Of a stretch of DNA of 16,084 nt, positions 6,785 through 12,776 are shown piece after piece (positions within the stretch are counted from its first letter, which is position 1; each line of letters opens with the position of its first letter). The stretch lies in contig CALDMI010000188.1 in the NCBI GenBank assembly GCA_937914815.1, positions 1-16,084 on the forward strand, in the 5' to 3' direction. Both the position numbers and the translations under genes were made by a program. The notes beneath the pieces were generated by a model. It saw nothing but the letters and a program-made list of their open reading frames with translations, was not told the origin of the DNA and ran no database searches. The stretch is from an uncultured Clostridia bacterium (lineage in GTDB: Bacteria > Bacillota > Clostridia > Oscillospirales > CAG-272).

Positions 6785-8017
6785 ATGGATCTTACACAGT
6801 CACAGGTTGAAAGCATTGTAAGACAGGTGCTCGGCACCATGAAGGGACAGACGAGCGACTGTCACGGCGCGCCCATTCCCTCGGTGCTACCGAAGGTTGC
6901 GCATGTCGCGATGCTCACCGACAAGAAGAAATTTGAAGTAAAGGAAATCCCGATCCCCGAGCTCGGCGACGACGATATACTCGTCAAGGTCGAGGGCGCG
7001 GGCGTCTGCGGCACGGATGTGCACGAGTGGCGCGCGGACCCGTTCGGGCTCATTCCGGTTGTCCTCGGTCACGAGGGCACGGGCGAGGTAGTCTACCTCG
7101 GAAAGAACATAAAGTGCGACACGGCGGGAAAGCCGCTGCGCCGCGGTGACAAGATAGTCACGTCGGTTATCTCCTGCGGAGACTGCTATGTCTGCCGCAT
7201 GGTCCCCGGAAGAACGAACCTCTGCGACAATCAGGGAGTTTTCGGTCTTATCGGCGACAAGAGAGGAACCGCAGAGGGCAACCGCGTCAACGGTTGGTTT
7301 GCCGATTACATGCTCATCCGCGGGAGCGGGACGACCTACTTCCAGGTCAACGACCTTGACCTGAAGCAGAGAATGCTCCTCGAGCTCGCGACGGTGTGCG
7401 TACACGCGCTTGAGAGAGGACAGTCCACGGGTCTTATAAACTTCGGCTCAAAGGTTCTCCTCCAGGGCTGCGGACCTGTCGGTCTCACGATGCTCGCGGT
7501 GCTCCGCGCGGCTGGTATCAACCACATAATCGCGGTTGACGGCAACGAGGACAGACTGAAGCTCGCAGAGAAGCTCGGCGCAAAGACCACAATCTGCTTC
7601 CGCCGTCCCGACGAGGACACGCTCGAGAAGAGAGTGGCAAAGGTCAAGGCTATCGCAAACGGCGTCGGCGTTGATTTCGCTTATCAGTGCACGGGCGCGC
7701 CCGCGGCGGCTGCCGACATTTACAGCTACATAAGACGTGGCGGCGGAATGTGTGAGATGGGCTTCTTCGTCAACAACGGCGAGTACTCCGTCAACCCGCA
7801 CTTCGCAATGTGCAATAAGGAAATAACCATAGTCGGCTCATGGGATTACAGCGCAGAGGACTATCCCAAGACCATGGCATTCCTGCACCAGTGCCGCGAG
7901 ATGAACATCCCTATTGAGGAGCTCATCACGCACTCCTTCCCTCTCGACAAGATGAACGAGGCGATGGAGACGAATGTCGCCCAGAAGGGCATAAAGATCT
8001 GCTATATAGCGGACTGA
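6785..8017 (+). CDS. Zinc-dependent MDR alcohol dehydrogenase with N-terminal encapsulation peptide
   Basis: The 410-residue protein is a medium-chain dehydrogenase/reductase. Residues 3-21 (LTQSQVESIVRQVLGTMKG) form an amphipathic helix of the cargo-peptide type, followed by a ~15-residue linker before the catalytic domain (~40 on). Catalytic zinc ligands are Cys75 (GVCGTDVHEW) and His96/Glu97 (LGHEGTG), with a possible further ligand at Glu200. A structural zinc site is suggested by Cys131, Cys134, Cys137 and Cys147; the last gap is nine residues rather than the usual seven. The Rossmann motif GCGPVG (228-233) and Asp252 after the second strand favour NAD(H). It starts 13 bases after the aldehyde dehydrogenase gene. 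Likely role: reduce propionaldehyde to propanol or lactaldehyde to 1,2-propanediol and so regenerate NAD+ in the compartment. Many Pdu-type loci use an iron-dependent enzyme (PduQ) here. Substrate is inferred from context. Confidence 0.88.
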   Translation: MDLTQSQVESIVRQVLGTMKGQTSDCHGAPIPSVLPKVAHVAMLTDKKKFEVKEIPIPELGDDDILVKVEGAGVCGTDVHEWRADPFGLIPVVLGHEGTGEVVYLGKNIKCDTAGKPLRRGDKIVTSVISCGDCYVCRMVPGRTNLCDNQGVFGLIGDKRGTAEGNRVNGWFADYMLIRGSGTTYFQVNDLDLKQRMLLELATVCVHALERGQSTGLINFGSKVLLQGCGPVGLTMLAVLRAAGINHIIAVDGNEDRLKLAEKLGAKTTICFRRPDEDTLEKRVAKVKAIANGVGVDFAYQCTGAPAAAADIYSYIRRGGGMCEMGFFVNNGEYSVNPHFAMCNKEITIVGSWDYSAEDYPKTMAFLHQCREMNIPIEELITHSFPLDKMNEAMETNVAQKGIKICYIAD

Positions 8018-8033
8018 CCGGGGGTATAAAGCT

Positions 8034-8486
8034 ATGGCTGCCCTCGGCATGATCGAGGTTTTCGGATTTGCCACCGCAATCGTGGTTGCGGACGCCGTCG
8101 CAAAGGCGAGCGATGTAAAGGTCGTCGCGATAGACCGCAACAAGCCCGCAAACGCCGACAAATGCGAGGTTCCCCTCGTCATGGTCGTGAAGTTTGAGGG
8201 TACGCCGGCGGCTGTCAGCGCGGCGCACGACGCGGGGGTCGCCCTCGCGAAAGAGCGCGGGCTCTTCATAACCTCAAAGATAAATCCCGGGCTCTCTCCC
8301 GATGTCGAATGGTTTGCACACCTCTCGGCGCTCGGCAGAGATAAGCTCCGACCCCCTAAAAAGGAGGCGGAGAGTTCTTCTCCGGACGCGCTCCCGCCCG
8401 ATATGGAGCGAAGCCGGGTCATAGGCGACGGTGACGGCAAAAAGCCCGAGCCCTCACCGAAAAAGCGTAATCCAAAGAAAAAATAA
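8034..8486 (+). CDS. BMC-domain shell protein with extended pore loop and basic C-terminal tail (PduK-like)
   Basis: The protein has 150 residues. Residues 1-~95 are a single BMC domain (LGMIEVFGFATAIVVADAVAKASDVKV...VMVVKFEGTPAAVSAAHDAG). The usual five-residue pore loop (KIGSG in canonical hexamers) is replaced by a longer NKPANADKCEV segment with Cys44. After the domain comes a ~50-residue tail, rich in Pro, Ser and charged residues, ending in KPEPSPKKRNPKKK. A tail after a BMC domain recalls PduK or EutK, but I see no obvious structured domain in it; the basic end could bind nucleic acid, acidic cargo helices or another shell face. It lies 16 bases after the dehydrogenase gene with a GGGGGT-type ribosome binding site. 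It is probably a minor shell component. Family assignment is firm, function of loop and tail is unknown. Confidence 0.88.
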   Translation: MAALGMIEVFGFATAIVVADAVAKASDVKVVAIDRNKPANADKCEVPLVMVVKFEGTPAAVSAAHDAGVALAKERGLFITSKINPGLSPDVEWFAHLSALGRDKLRPPKKEAESSSPDALPPDMERSRVIGDGDGKKPEPSPKKRNPKKK

Positions 8487-8511
8487 TTAATATAAATAAG
8501 GAGAAAAAATA

Positions 8512-8787
8512 ATGAAACTCGCACTTGGTATGGTAGAAACCAGAGGTCTTGTCGCAGCTATCGAGGCGGCAGATGCTATGGTAAAGGCGGCTAATGTCAA
8601 GCTCATCGGCTCCGAGAAGATCGGCAGCGGACTCGTGAGCGTCATGGTCAGAGGAGATGTCGGAGCTGTTAAGTCGGCTGTTGAGGCAGGCGGCGCGGCG
8701 GCGTCCAGACTCGGCGAGGTTGTGGCTACCCATGTCATTCCCGCACCTCATGACGATGTTGAGCTCCTGCTCCCGAAGCTCGGCTGA
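8512..8787 (+). CDS. pduA: Canonical hexameric BMC-H shell protein, copy 1 (PduA-like)
   Basis: The 91-residue single BMC domain starts [19 protein letters not shown]. The pore loop EKIGSG (residues ~35-40) is the same as in PduA, whose Ser-lined pore admits small diols while holding back aldehyde. It contains the standard helix AANVKLIG and strand [14 protein letters not shown] and ends in [13 protein letters not shown]. An AT-rich leader with AAGGAG about 9 bases before the ATG suggests strong translation, fitting a major shell facet protein. It is nearly identical to the protein encoded at 9163-9435. Confidence 0.95.
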   Translation: MKLALGMVETRGLVAAIEAADAMVKAANVKLIGSEKIGSGLVSVMVRGDVGAVKSAVEAGGAAASRLGEVVATHVIPAPHDDVELLLPKLG

Positions 8788-9433
8788 ACCGACAGGTAAG
8801 GCACTATTATGGGAGGCGCGATAGCACTGCTCGAGGTTCAGGCTATGGTAACAGCCATAGTCGGGCTCGACGCAATGGTAAAAGCGGCTGATGTGAAGCT
8901 CATTCATGTTGAGAAGCGCCTCGGTGGCAGACTTGTTACGGTAGTTGTCGAGGGCACTGTCTCCGCGGTACAGGCTGCCGCGGAGGCGGGGCGCACGGCT
9001 GCGGCAGAGGTCGGGAGCGTGAAGCTCTGCGAGGTAATTCCGAACCCGCACCCGGACATCATGAGATTTCTCAAGACTGATGTAATCTGACATCGGTATC
9101 ACAACGCAACAAAACGAATAAAAATCTAAAAAAACATATATTTTTACGGAGGAAAAACAAACATGGAAGCACTTGGTATGGTAGAAACCAGAGGTCTTGT
9201 CGCAGCTATCGAGGCGGCAGATGCTATGGTAAAGGCGGCTAACGTCAAGCTCATCGGCTCCGAGAAGATCGGTAGCGGACTCGTGAGCGTCATGGTCAGA
9301 GGAGATGTCGGAGCAGTCAAGGCTGCTGTCGAGGCAGGCGGCGCGGCAGCGTCCAGACTCGGCGAGGTTGTGGCTACCCATGTCATCCCGAGACCCCATG
9401 CAGATGTTGAGTATCTGCTCCCGAAGCTCGGCT
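8521..9433 (+). repeat. Direct repeat of BMC-H coding sequence (8521-8785 and 9169-9433)
   Basis: The two 265-base units share an offset of 648 bases. I count about 18 differences by eye, roughly 93% identity. The first 60 bases are identical and most differences lie in the last 120. Many changes are at third codon positions. The duplicated unit covers only the coding part; leaders and flanking spacers differ. The divergent shell gene at 8809-9090 lies between the copies. Confidence 0.9.
8809..9090 (+). CDS. Divergent hexameric BMC-H shell protein
   Basis: The 93-residue single BMC domain (IALLEVQAMVTAIVGLDAMVKAADVKLI) lies between two near-identical BMC-H genes but is clearly different from both. 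Its pore loop reads EKRLGGR instead of EKIGSG, with arginines on both sides of a Gly-Gly, so it may form a differently charged pore. The C-terminus is PNPHPDIMRFLKTDVI and lacks the ELLLPKLG ending of its neighbours. It starts 21 bases after copy 1 with a modest AAGG ribosome binding site. Likely a second facet protein that mixes with the major one; pore specificity is unknown. Confidence 0.92.
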   Translation: MGGAIALLEVQAMVTAIVGLDAMVKAADVKLIHVEKRLGGRLVTVVVEGTVSAVQAAAEAGRTAAAEVGSVKLCEVIPNPHPDIMRFLKTDVI

Positions 9434-9435
9434 AA
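9163..9435 (+). CDS. pduA: Canonical hexameric BMC-H shell protein, copy 2 (PduA-like)
   Basis: The 90-residue single BMC domain ([18 protein letters not shown]...) differs from the protein at 8512-8787 only at the N-terminus, one Ser-to-Ala change, and a few residues near the end ([15 protein letters not shown] against [15 protein letters not shown]). It keeps the EKIGSG pore loop. A 72-base AT-rich spacer with ACGGAGG about 10 bases before the ATG precedes it and indicates high expression. It is probably a major shell facet protein; having two copies may simply raise dose, or the slightly different C-terminal faces may bind different cargo helices. Confidence 0.95.
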   Translation: MEALGMVETRGLVAAIEAADAMVKAANVKLIGSEKIGSGLVSVMVRGDVGAVKAAVEAGGAAASRLGEVVATHVIPRPHADVEYLLPKLG

Positions 9436-9740
9436 TCCGGGACTTCACTTCCCTGCCCCGGTATTTTCCGGGGCGGGGCGGGCTTTCCCGCCGTGCGGAG
9501 CGAAAAGGTGCAAGCGCCGTTACCGGGACAGTCTGAAAAGAGCCAACCGGAAAAAGGCAATCAAAAAAGCCGACCGAAATGGGTCAAAAAAAGCAGGAGA
9601 CCGGGAGAATATATTTTCCGGTGAGAGGACGGACGAGCCGCGGCGACAGCGCCGGCGGAGACATGAAAAACGTGCCCGTCCCCTCCCCGGAGAACATAAC
9701 CCCCAAAATACATGAAAAGCAACAACCGGAGGAGGTCACA
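9436..9740 (+). other. Unusually long spacer before pduL; no convincing gene
   Basis: This is the only gene-free stretch of about 300 bases in the operon. It begins with a GC-rich hairpin (9451-9478), continues with a second possible GGCGGG/CCCGCC stem (about 9475-9495), then becomes purine-rich with several A-runs (9546-9600). The pduL frame is open back to 9579, but its translation there is low-complexity and basic and no ribosome binding site supports it. I see no promoter near consensus. It may separate the abundantly expressed shell genes from lower-expressed downstream genes, or be remnant sequence. Confidence 0.6.
9451..9478 (+). terminator. GC-rich hairpin after shell genes (possible attenuator)
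   Basis: CCCTGCCCCGG (9451-9461) pairs with CCGGGGCGGGG (9468-9478) across the loop TATTTT, with one G-U type pair. It lies 16 bases after the stop of the last BMC-H gene. The bases that follow (CGGGCTTTCCC) lack a proper T-run, so a partial terminator or a stem that protects the upstream mRNA is more likely than full termination. Confidence 0.5.
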
Positions 9741-10385
9741 ATGGCAACAACGGAAGAAATAACCGCCATAGTGAAAAAAGTAATCGCAGCTATGGACGCC
9801 GGGGAGGACGCGGGAATACCCGTCGGCATCTCAAACCGGCATATACATCTGACAAAAGAGGACATGGAAACGCTCTTCGGAAAGGGGTACGAGCTCACCC
9901 CGCTGAAAGACCTTTCACAGCCCGGGCAGTACGCCTGCAAGGAGCAGCTCACCCTTGTCGGTCCGTCTATGAGAGCCATTGAGGGCGTGCGCGTGCTCGG
10001 ACCTCTCCGTAAGCGCTCGCAGGTTGAGATCTCGGTGACAGACTCATACACCCTGAAGGTAAAGCCCCCGGTGCGTGAGTCCGGAGACCTCGACGGCTCC
10101 GCCCCCATAACAATAATAGGTCCGAAAGGTATACTTACCCTCAAAGAGGGCTGTATAATCGCGAACCGCCACATACACATGTCGCCCGCAGACGCCGCAA
10201 AATACGGCGTCAAGGACGGCGATTACATCGATGTTGATGTGAACTCGGGTACGAAGCGCACGCGCTGGTACGATGTGCAGATAAGAGTCAGCGACAAGTT
10301 CAGGCTTGAGATGCATGTCGATACCGACGACGCAAACGCCGTCGGAATAAAGAACGGCTCTACCGTCACCGTGGTAAAGGGCTGA
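9741..10385 (+). CDS. pduL: PduL-type phosphate propanoyltransferase with N-terminal encapsulation peptide
   Basis: The protein has 214 residues from the ATG at 9741, which follows GGAGGAGG with ideal spacing. Upstream in-frame starts, including an ATG at 9663, were not chosen because the cargo helix begins exactly at MATTEEITAIVKKVIAAMD and this ribosome binding site is much better. The two PduL half-domains show the zinc-binding motifs GISNRHIHLT (His34, His36) and IIANRHIHMSP (His144, His146), and EMHVDTD near His192. The enzyme converts propionyl-CoA plus phosphate to propionyl-phosphate and releases CoA for the aldehyde dehydrogenase within the compartment. The segments PGQYACKEQLTLVGP and RVLGPLRKRSQVEIS are typical of the family. 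A downstream kinase, probably the one at 3011-4219, would complete ATP formation. Confidence 0.96.
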   Translation: MATTEEITAIVKKVIAAMDAGEDAGIPVGISNRHIHLTKEDMETLFGKGYELTPLKDLSQPGQYACKEQLTLVGPSMRAIEGVRVLGPLRKRSQVEISVTDSYTLKVKPPVRESGDLDGSAPITIIGPKGILTLKEGCIIANRHIHMSPADAAKYGVKDGDYIDVDVNSGTKRTRWYDVQIRVSDKFRLEMHVDTDDANAVGIKNGSTVTVVKG

Positions 10386-10406
10386 TAGCAAGGGAGATAC
10401 CGTAAA

Positions 10407-10664
10407 ATGCTTAAAGGTAAGGTAGTCGGGAACATAGTCTCGACAAACAAGTTCGACTCGCTCCGCGGGTTCAAGTTTCTTGAGGTTCAGCTCATGGAGT
10501 GCGGACACCTCACGGACAGATACATAATAGCCGTGGACAAGACCATATCCGCCGGAATAGGCGAGGAGGTCCTCCTTGTCACCGGCTCCTCCGCGCGCGT
10601 CGCCGTCGGAGATCAGACAGCTCCTGTTGACGCGACCGTCGTCGGAATAGTCGACAGAGCATAA
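10407..10664 (+). CDS. pduN: EutN/CcmL-type pentameric vertex protein (BMC-P)
   Basis: The 85-residue protein is a complete BMC-P domain: MLKGKVVGNIVSTNKFDSLRG opens the beta barrel, LEVQLMECG and YIIAVDKTISAGIGEEVLLVTG form the core, and SSARVAVGDQTAPVDATVVGIVD ends it, as in EutN, PduN and CcmL. Such proteins form pentamers that close the icosahedral vertices of the shell. It starts 21 bases after pduL behind AAGGGAG. It is the only vertex protein in the window. Assignment to the family is certain; the pduN symbol is by function. Confidence 0.95.
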   Translation: MLKGKVVGNIVSTNKFDSLRGFKFLEVQLMECGHLTDRYIIAVDKTISAGIGEEVLLVTGSSARVAVGDQTAPVDATVVGIVDRA

Positions 10665-10710
10665 AGACACTCGTTGAAAGGCGCGGCACGGAGCCGCAAA
10701 TACATAGCAT

Positions 10711-12024
10711 ATGCACACAGAACTTAAAAAGGTCCTCCAGGACGCCGGAGTTGTCGGCGCGGGCGGCGCAGGCTTCCCCTCTTATGCGAAGCTCGCCGAG
10801 GGCGCGGATACGCTGGTTATAAACTGCATCGAATGTGAGCCGCTGATGTACACCGACTATATGCTCGTACAGGAGCGTCTCGGCAGAGTTGTCGAGGGTG
10901 CGCAGGCGGTCATGGAATTTACCGGTATCGGACATGCGTATCTCGCCATAAAGGAATACCGCGCAATGACGCTCGGTCTTACCGACGGGCAGGTGCTCGC
11001 CGACGGGATAAGCGTAAAGACGGTGCCGAACATCTACCCGATGGGCGACGAGATAAACCTTATCTATCAGGTCACGGGCAGGCTCGTAAAGCCCGGAAAC
11101 CTCCCGATAACAGCCGGGGTCATAGTCTACAACGTCGAGACGGTCTACAATATCCGCGCCGCCGTGCGGCACGGACAACCGGTCACCGAGAAATGGCTCA
11201 CGATAGGCGGAGATATACCGAAAGCGTATGTCGTCCGCGTCCCCGTCGGAATGAGAATAAGCGACGTTCTTCGCGCGGTGAACGTCACCGTGCCGGAAAA
11301 TCACGTAATGTTCGACGGCGGTCCCGCAATGGGAATAATCAAAAATCCGAAATCGGATGTGGTCGTGAAGACTACAAATGCCTTAATGATTGTACCCGCG
11401 GATATTCCCGCGGTCGTGAATAAACAGAAATCCGCGGCGCAGAACCTGCGGATTGCATGGTCCGCCTGCTGTCAGTGCACGCGGTGCACCGACCTCTGCC
11501 CGCGCCACCTGCTCGGCTACCCGCTTGAGCCGCATAAAATGGTGCGTGCGACGCTCACCGCAGCGCAGGCGACCCCCGAGCTCATAAAGAGCGCCACTCT
11601 CTGCTGCGGGTGCGACATCTGCGGCTCCTTCGCCTGCTGTCAGGGTATCTCCCCGATGCTCGTTATCAAGGAGTTCAAAAAAATCCTCGCAAAGGACAGA
11701 ATAAAGTACGTCGCCGCCCCGGGCGAGACCTTCACCCCCTCCCCCGACCGTGACGCGCGTATGCTCGTCACCCAGAAGTGGAAGGAAGTCCTCGGCGTCG
11801 CGAAATTCGATAAACACCCCGAGCCCCTCGCACCTCGTAGCGTCGAGATCCGCATGTCACAGCACATCGGCGCGCCGTCGGTTCCTACGGTTCACGAGGG
11901 CGACACCGTGTCGCGCGGCGACAGGATAGCCGAGCCGGGCGCGGGTCTCTCCGTCCCGCAGTATGCCTCAATATCCGGGCGCGTCACATTTGCCGACGCG
12001 ACAAAGGTTATAATTGAGGCGTAA
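10711..12024 (+). CDS. pduS: PduS-like (RnfC-family) flavin/Fe-S electron-transfer protein
   Basis: The 437-residue protein has the N-terminal GAGGAGFPSYAKL and NCIECEPLMYTD segments of the RnfC/NuoF-like flavin and NADH-binding domain. A SLBB-like region (PKAYVVRVPVGMRISDVL) follows. Two cysteine groups make an eight-iron ferredoxin-like part: C253-C-x-C-x2-C-x3-C263-P and C298-C-x-C-x2-C-x4-C-C310. The C-terminal ~60 residues look like a barrel-sandwich (lipoyl-like) domain ending in ISGRVTFADATKVIIEA. PduS in Pdu compartments is thought to exchange electrons with the shell protein PduT; here a PduT-like gene follows directly. An in-frame TAG at 10705 fixes the start at 10711, though only a weak, distant GGAG precedes it, so translation may be inefficient or coupled. 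In cobalamin systems PduS reduces B12; with a B12-free dehydratase its job is probably redox balance. Confidence 0.92.
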   Translation: MHTELKKVLQDAGVVGAGGAGFPSYAKLAEGADTLVINCIECEPLMYTDYMLVQERLGRVVEGAQAVMEFTGIGHAYLAIKEYRAMTLGLTDGQVLADGISVKTVPNIYPMGDEINLIYQVTGRLVKPGNLPITAGVIVYNVETVYNIRAAVRHGQPVTEKWLTIGGDIPKAYVVRVPVGMRISDVLRAVNVTVPENHVMFDGGPAMGIIKNPKSDVVVKTTNALMIVPADIPAVVNKQKSAAQNLRIAWSACCQCTRCTDLCPRHLLGYPLEPHKMVRATLTAAQATPELIKSATLCCGCDICGSFACCQGISPMLVIKEFKKILAKDRIKYVAAPGETFTPSPDRDARMLVTQKWKEVLGVAKFDKHPEPLAPRSVEIRMSQHIGAPSVPTVHEGDTVSRGDRIAEPGAGLSVPQYASISGRVTFADATKVIIEA

Positions 12025-12077
12025 CGAATATCGCGCAGCCGTGAACTGCAAAGCCGCGAAAAGTGTGAGAAGTAAAA

Positions 12078-12098
12078 AGCCGCGGAAACCGCGAGGCT
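12078..12098. other. Small hairpin in pduS-pduT spacer
   Basis: AGCC-GCGG (12078-12085) pairs with CCGC-GA-GGCT (12089-12098) around a three-base A loop, with a two-base bulge and A-runs on both outer sides. It lies in the 163-base spacer between pduS and the BMC-T gene. It may tune message stability; no U-tract makes it a terminator. Confidence 0.35.
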
Positions 12099-12187
12099 AA
12101 AAAGCAGCAAAGAGCTCGCATAAATCCGCGAATTTGCAAATAATAGTTGTCATTTTCCCAATTTCCTTATAAAAGAAAGGACAGCCC

Positions 12188-12733
12188 ATGTATAACGCAG
12201 TAGGTGTTATAGAACTGAAAAGCATAGCAAAAGGAGTCGAGGCTACCGACGACGCGCTGAAGAGCGCGAACATCCGCCTCATCTCCGCGCACCCCGCCTG
12301 CCCCGGCAAGTTTGAGATAATCATTACCGGAGCGATAGCCGACGTTACCTCGGCGGTGGAGCACATAAAGTCAAGATTTGAACAGAACATAATAGACAGC
12401 GCGATAATGGGTCGCATAGACGAGCAGGTCATAGTTTCCCTCCTCGGGACAGAGGCGCCGGGAAAGCAGGGCTCGCTCGGAGTTATCGAGACCTTCTCTG
12501 CCGCGTCCGCAATCAAGGCTGCCGATATAGCCGTAAAGACCGCGAAGGTCTCTATATACGAGCTGCGCGTCTCCCGCGGCATGGGCGGAAAAGGTATAGT
12601 CCTCTTAACGGGTGATATAGGCGATGTCACGGCGGCAGTAGAAGCCGGTGCCGACTATGCCAAGGGTCAGGGGCTCTTCGCCAACACATCGGTAATAGCC
12701 GCGCCGCACCCCGAGCTCTGGGAAGAGATATAA
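12188..12733 (+). CDS. pduT: Tandem-domain BMC-T shell protein with pore cysteine (PduT-like)
   Basis: The 181-residue protein contains two BMC domains: 1-~90 (AVGVIELKSIAKGVEATDDALKSANIRLI) and ~95-181 (LGVIETFSAASAIKAADIAVKTAKV). It forms a trimer resembling a hexamer. The first pore loop reads SAHPACPGKFE, placing Cys38 exactly where PduT has the cysteine that binds a 4Fe-4S cluster at the three-fold pore. Together with the adjacent PduS-like protein this suggests an electron path across the shell. A ribosome binding site AAAGGA precedes the ATG. The 163-base gap upstream and 43-base gap downstream contain no other gene. Fe-S binding is inferred from the conserved position, not shown. Confidence 0.94.
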   Translation: MYNAVGVIELKSIAKGVEATDDALKSANIRLISAHPACPGKFEIIITGAIADVTSAVEHIKSRFEQNIIDSAIMGRIDEQVIVSLLGTEAPGKQGSLGVIETFSAASAIKAADIAVKTAKVSIYELRVSRGMGGKGIVLLTGDIGDVTAAVEAGADYAKGQGLFANTSVIAAPHPELWEEI

Positions 12734-12776
12734 GGCGGCAACCGACCGCCGCATAAGTTTCTGACGGAGGAAAACC

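Noticed and set aside
8419..9399. 326-codon minus-strand frame across the shell genes
   Set aside because: It covers several certain BMC genes, and its internal repetition is just the antisense image of the duplicated BMC-H genes.
8521..9433. Repeat considered as CRISPR or transposon ends
   Set aside because: The only sizeable repeat is two copies of a shell gene in frame; there is no short regularly spaced repeat, terminal inverted repeat or transposase.
9579..9740. Extended N-terminus for PduL
   Set aside because: Although in frame, the translation is low-complexity, and the cargo helix and an excellent GGAGGAGG site place the start at 9741.
12147..12173. Possible promoter TTGTCA-15-TATAAA before the PduT-like gene
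   Set aside because: The 15-base spacer is too short and the start would fall on the ribosome binding site, leaving almost no leader.
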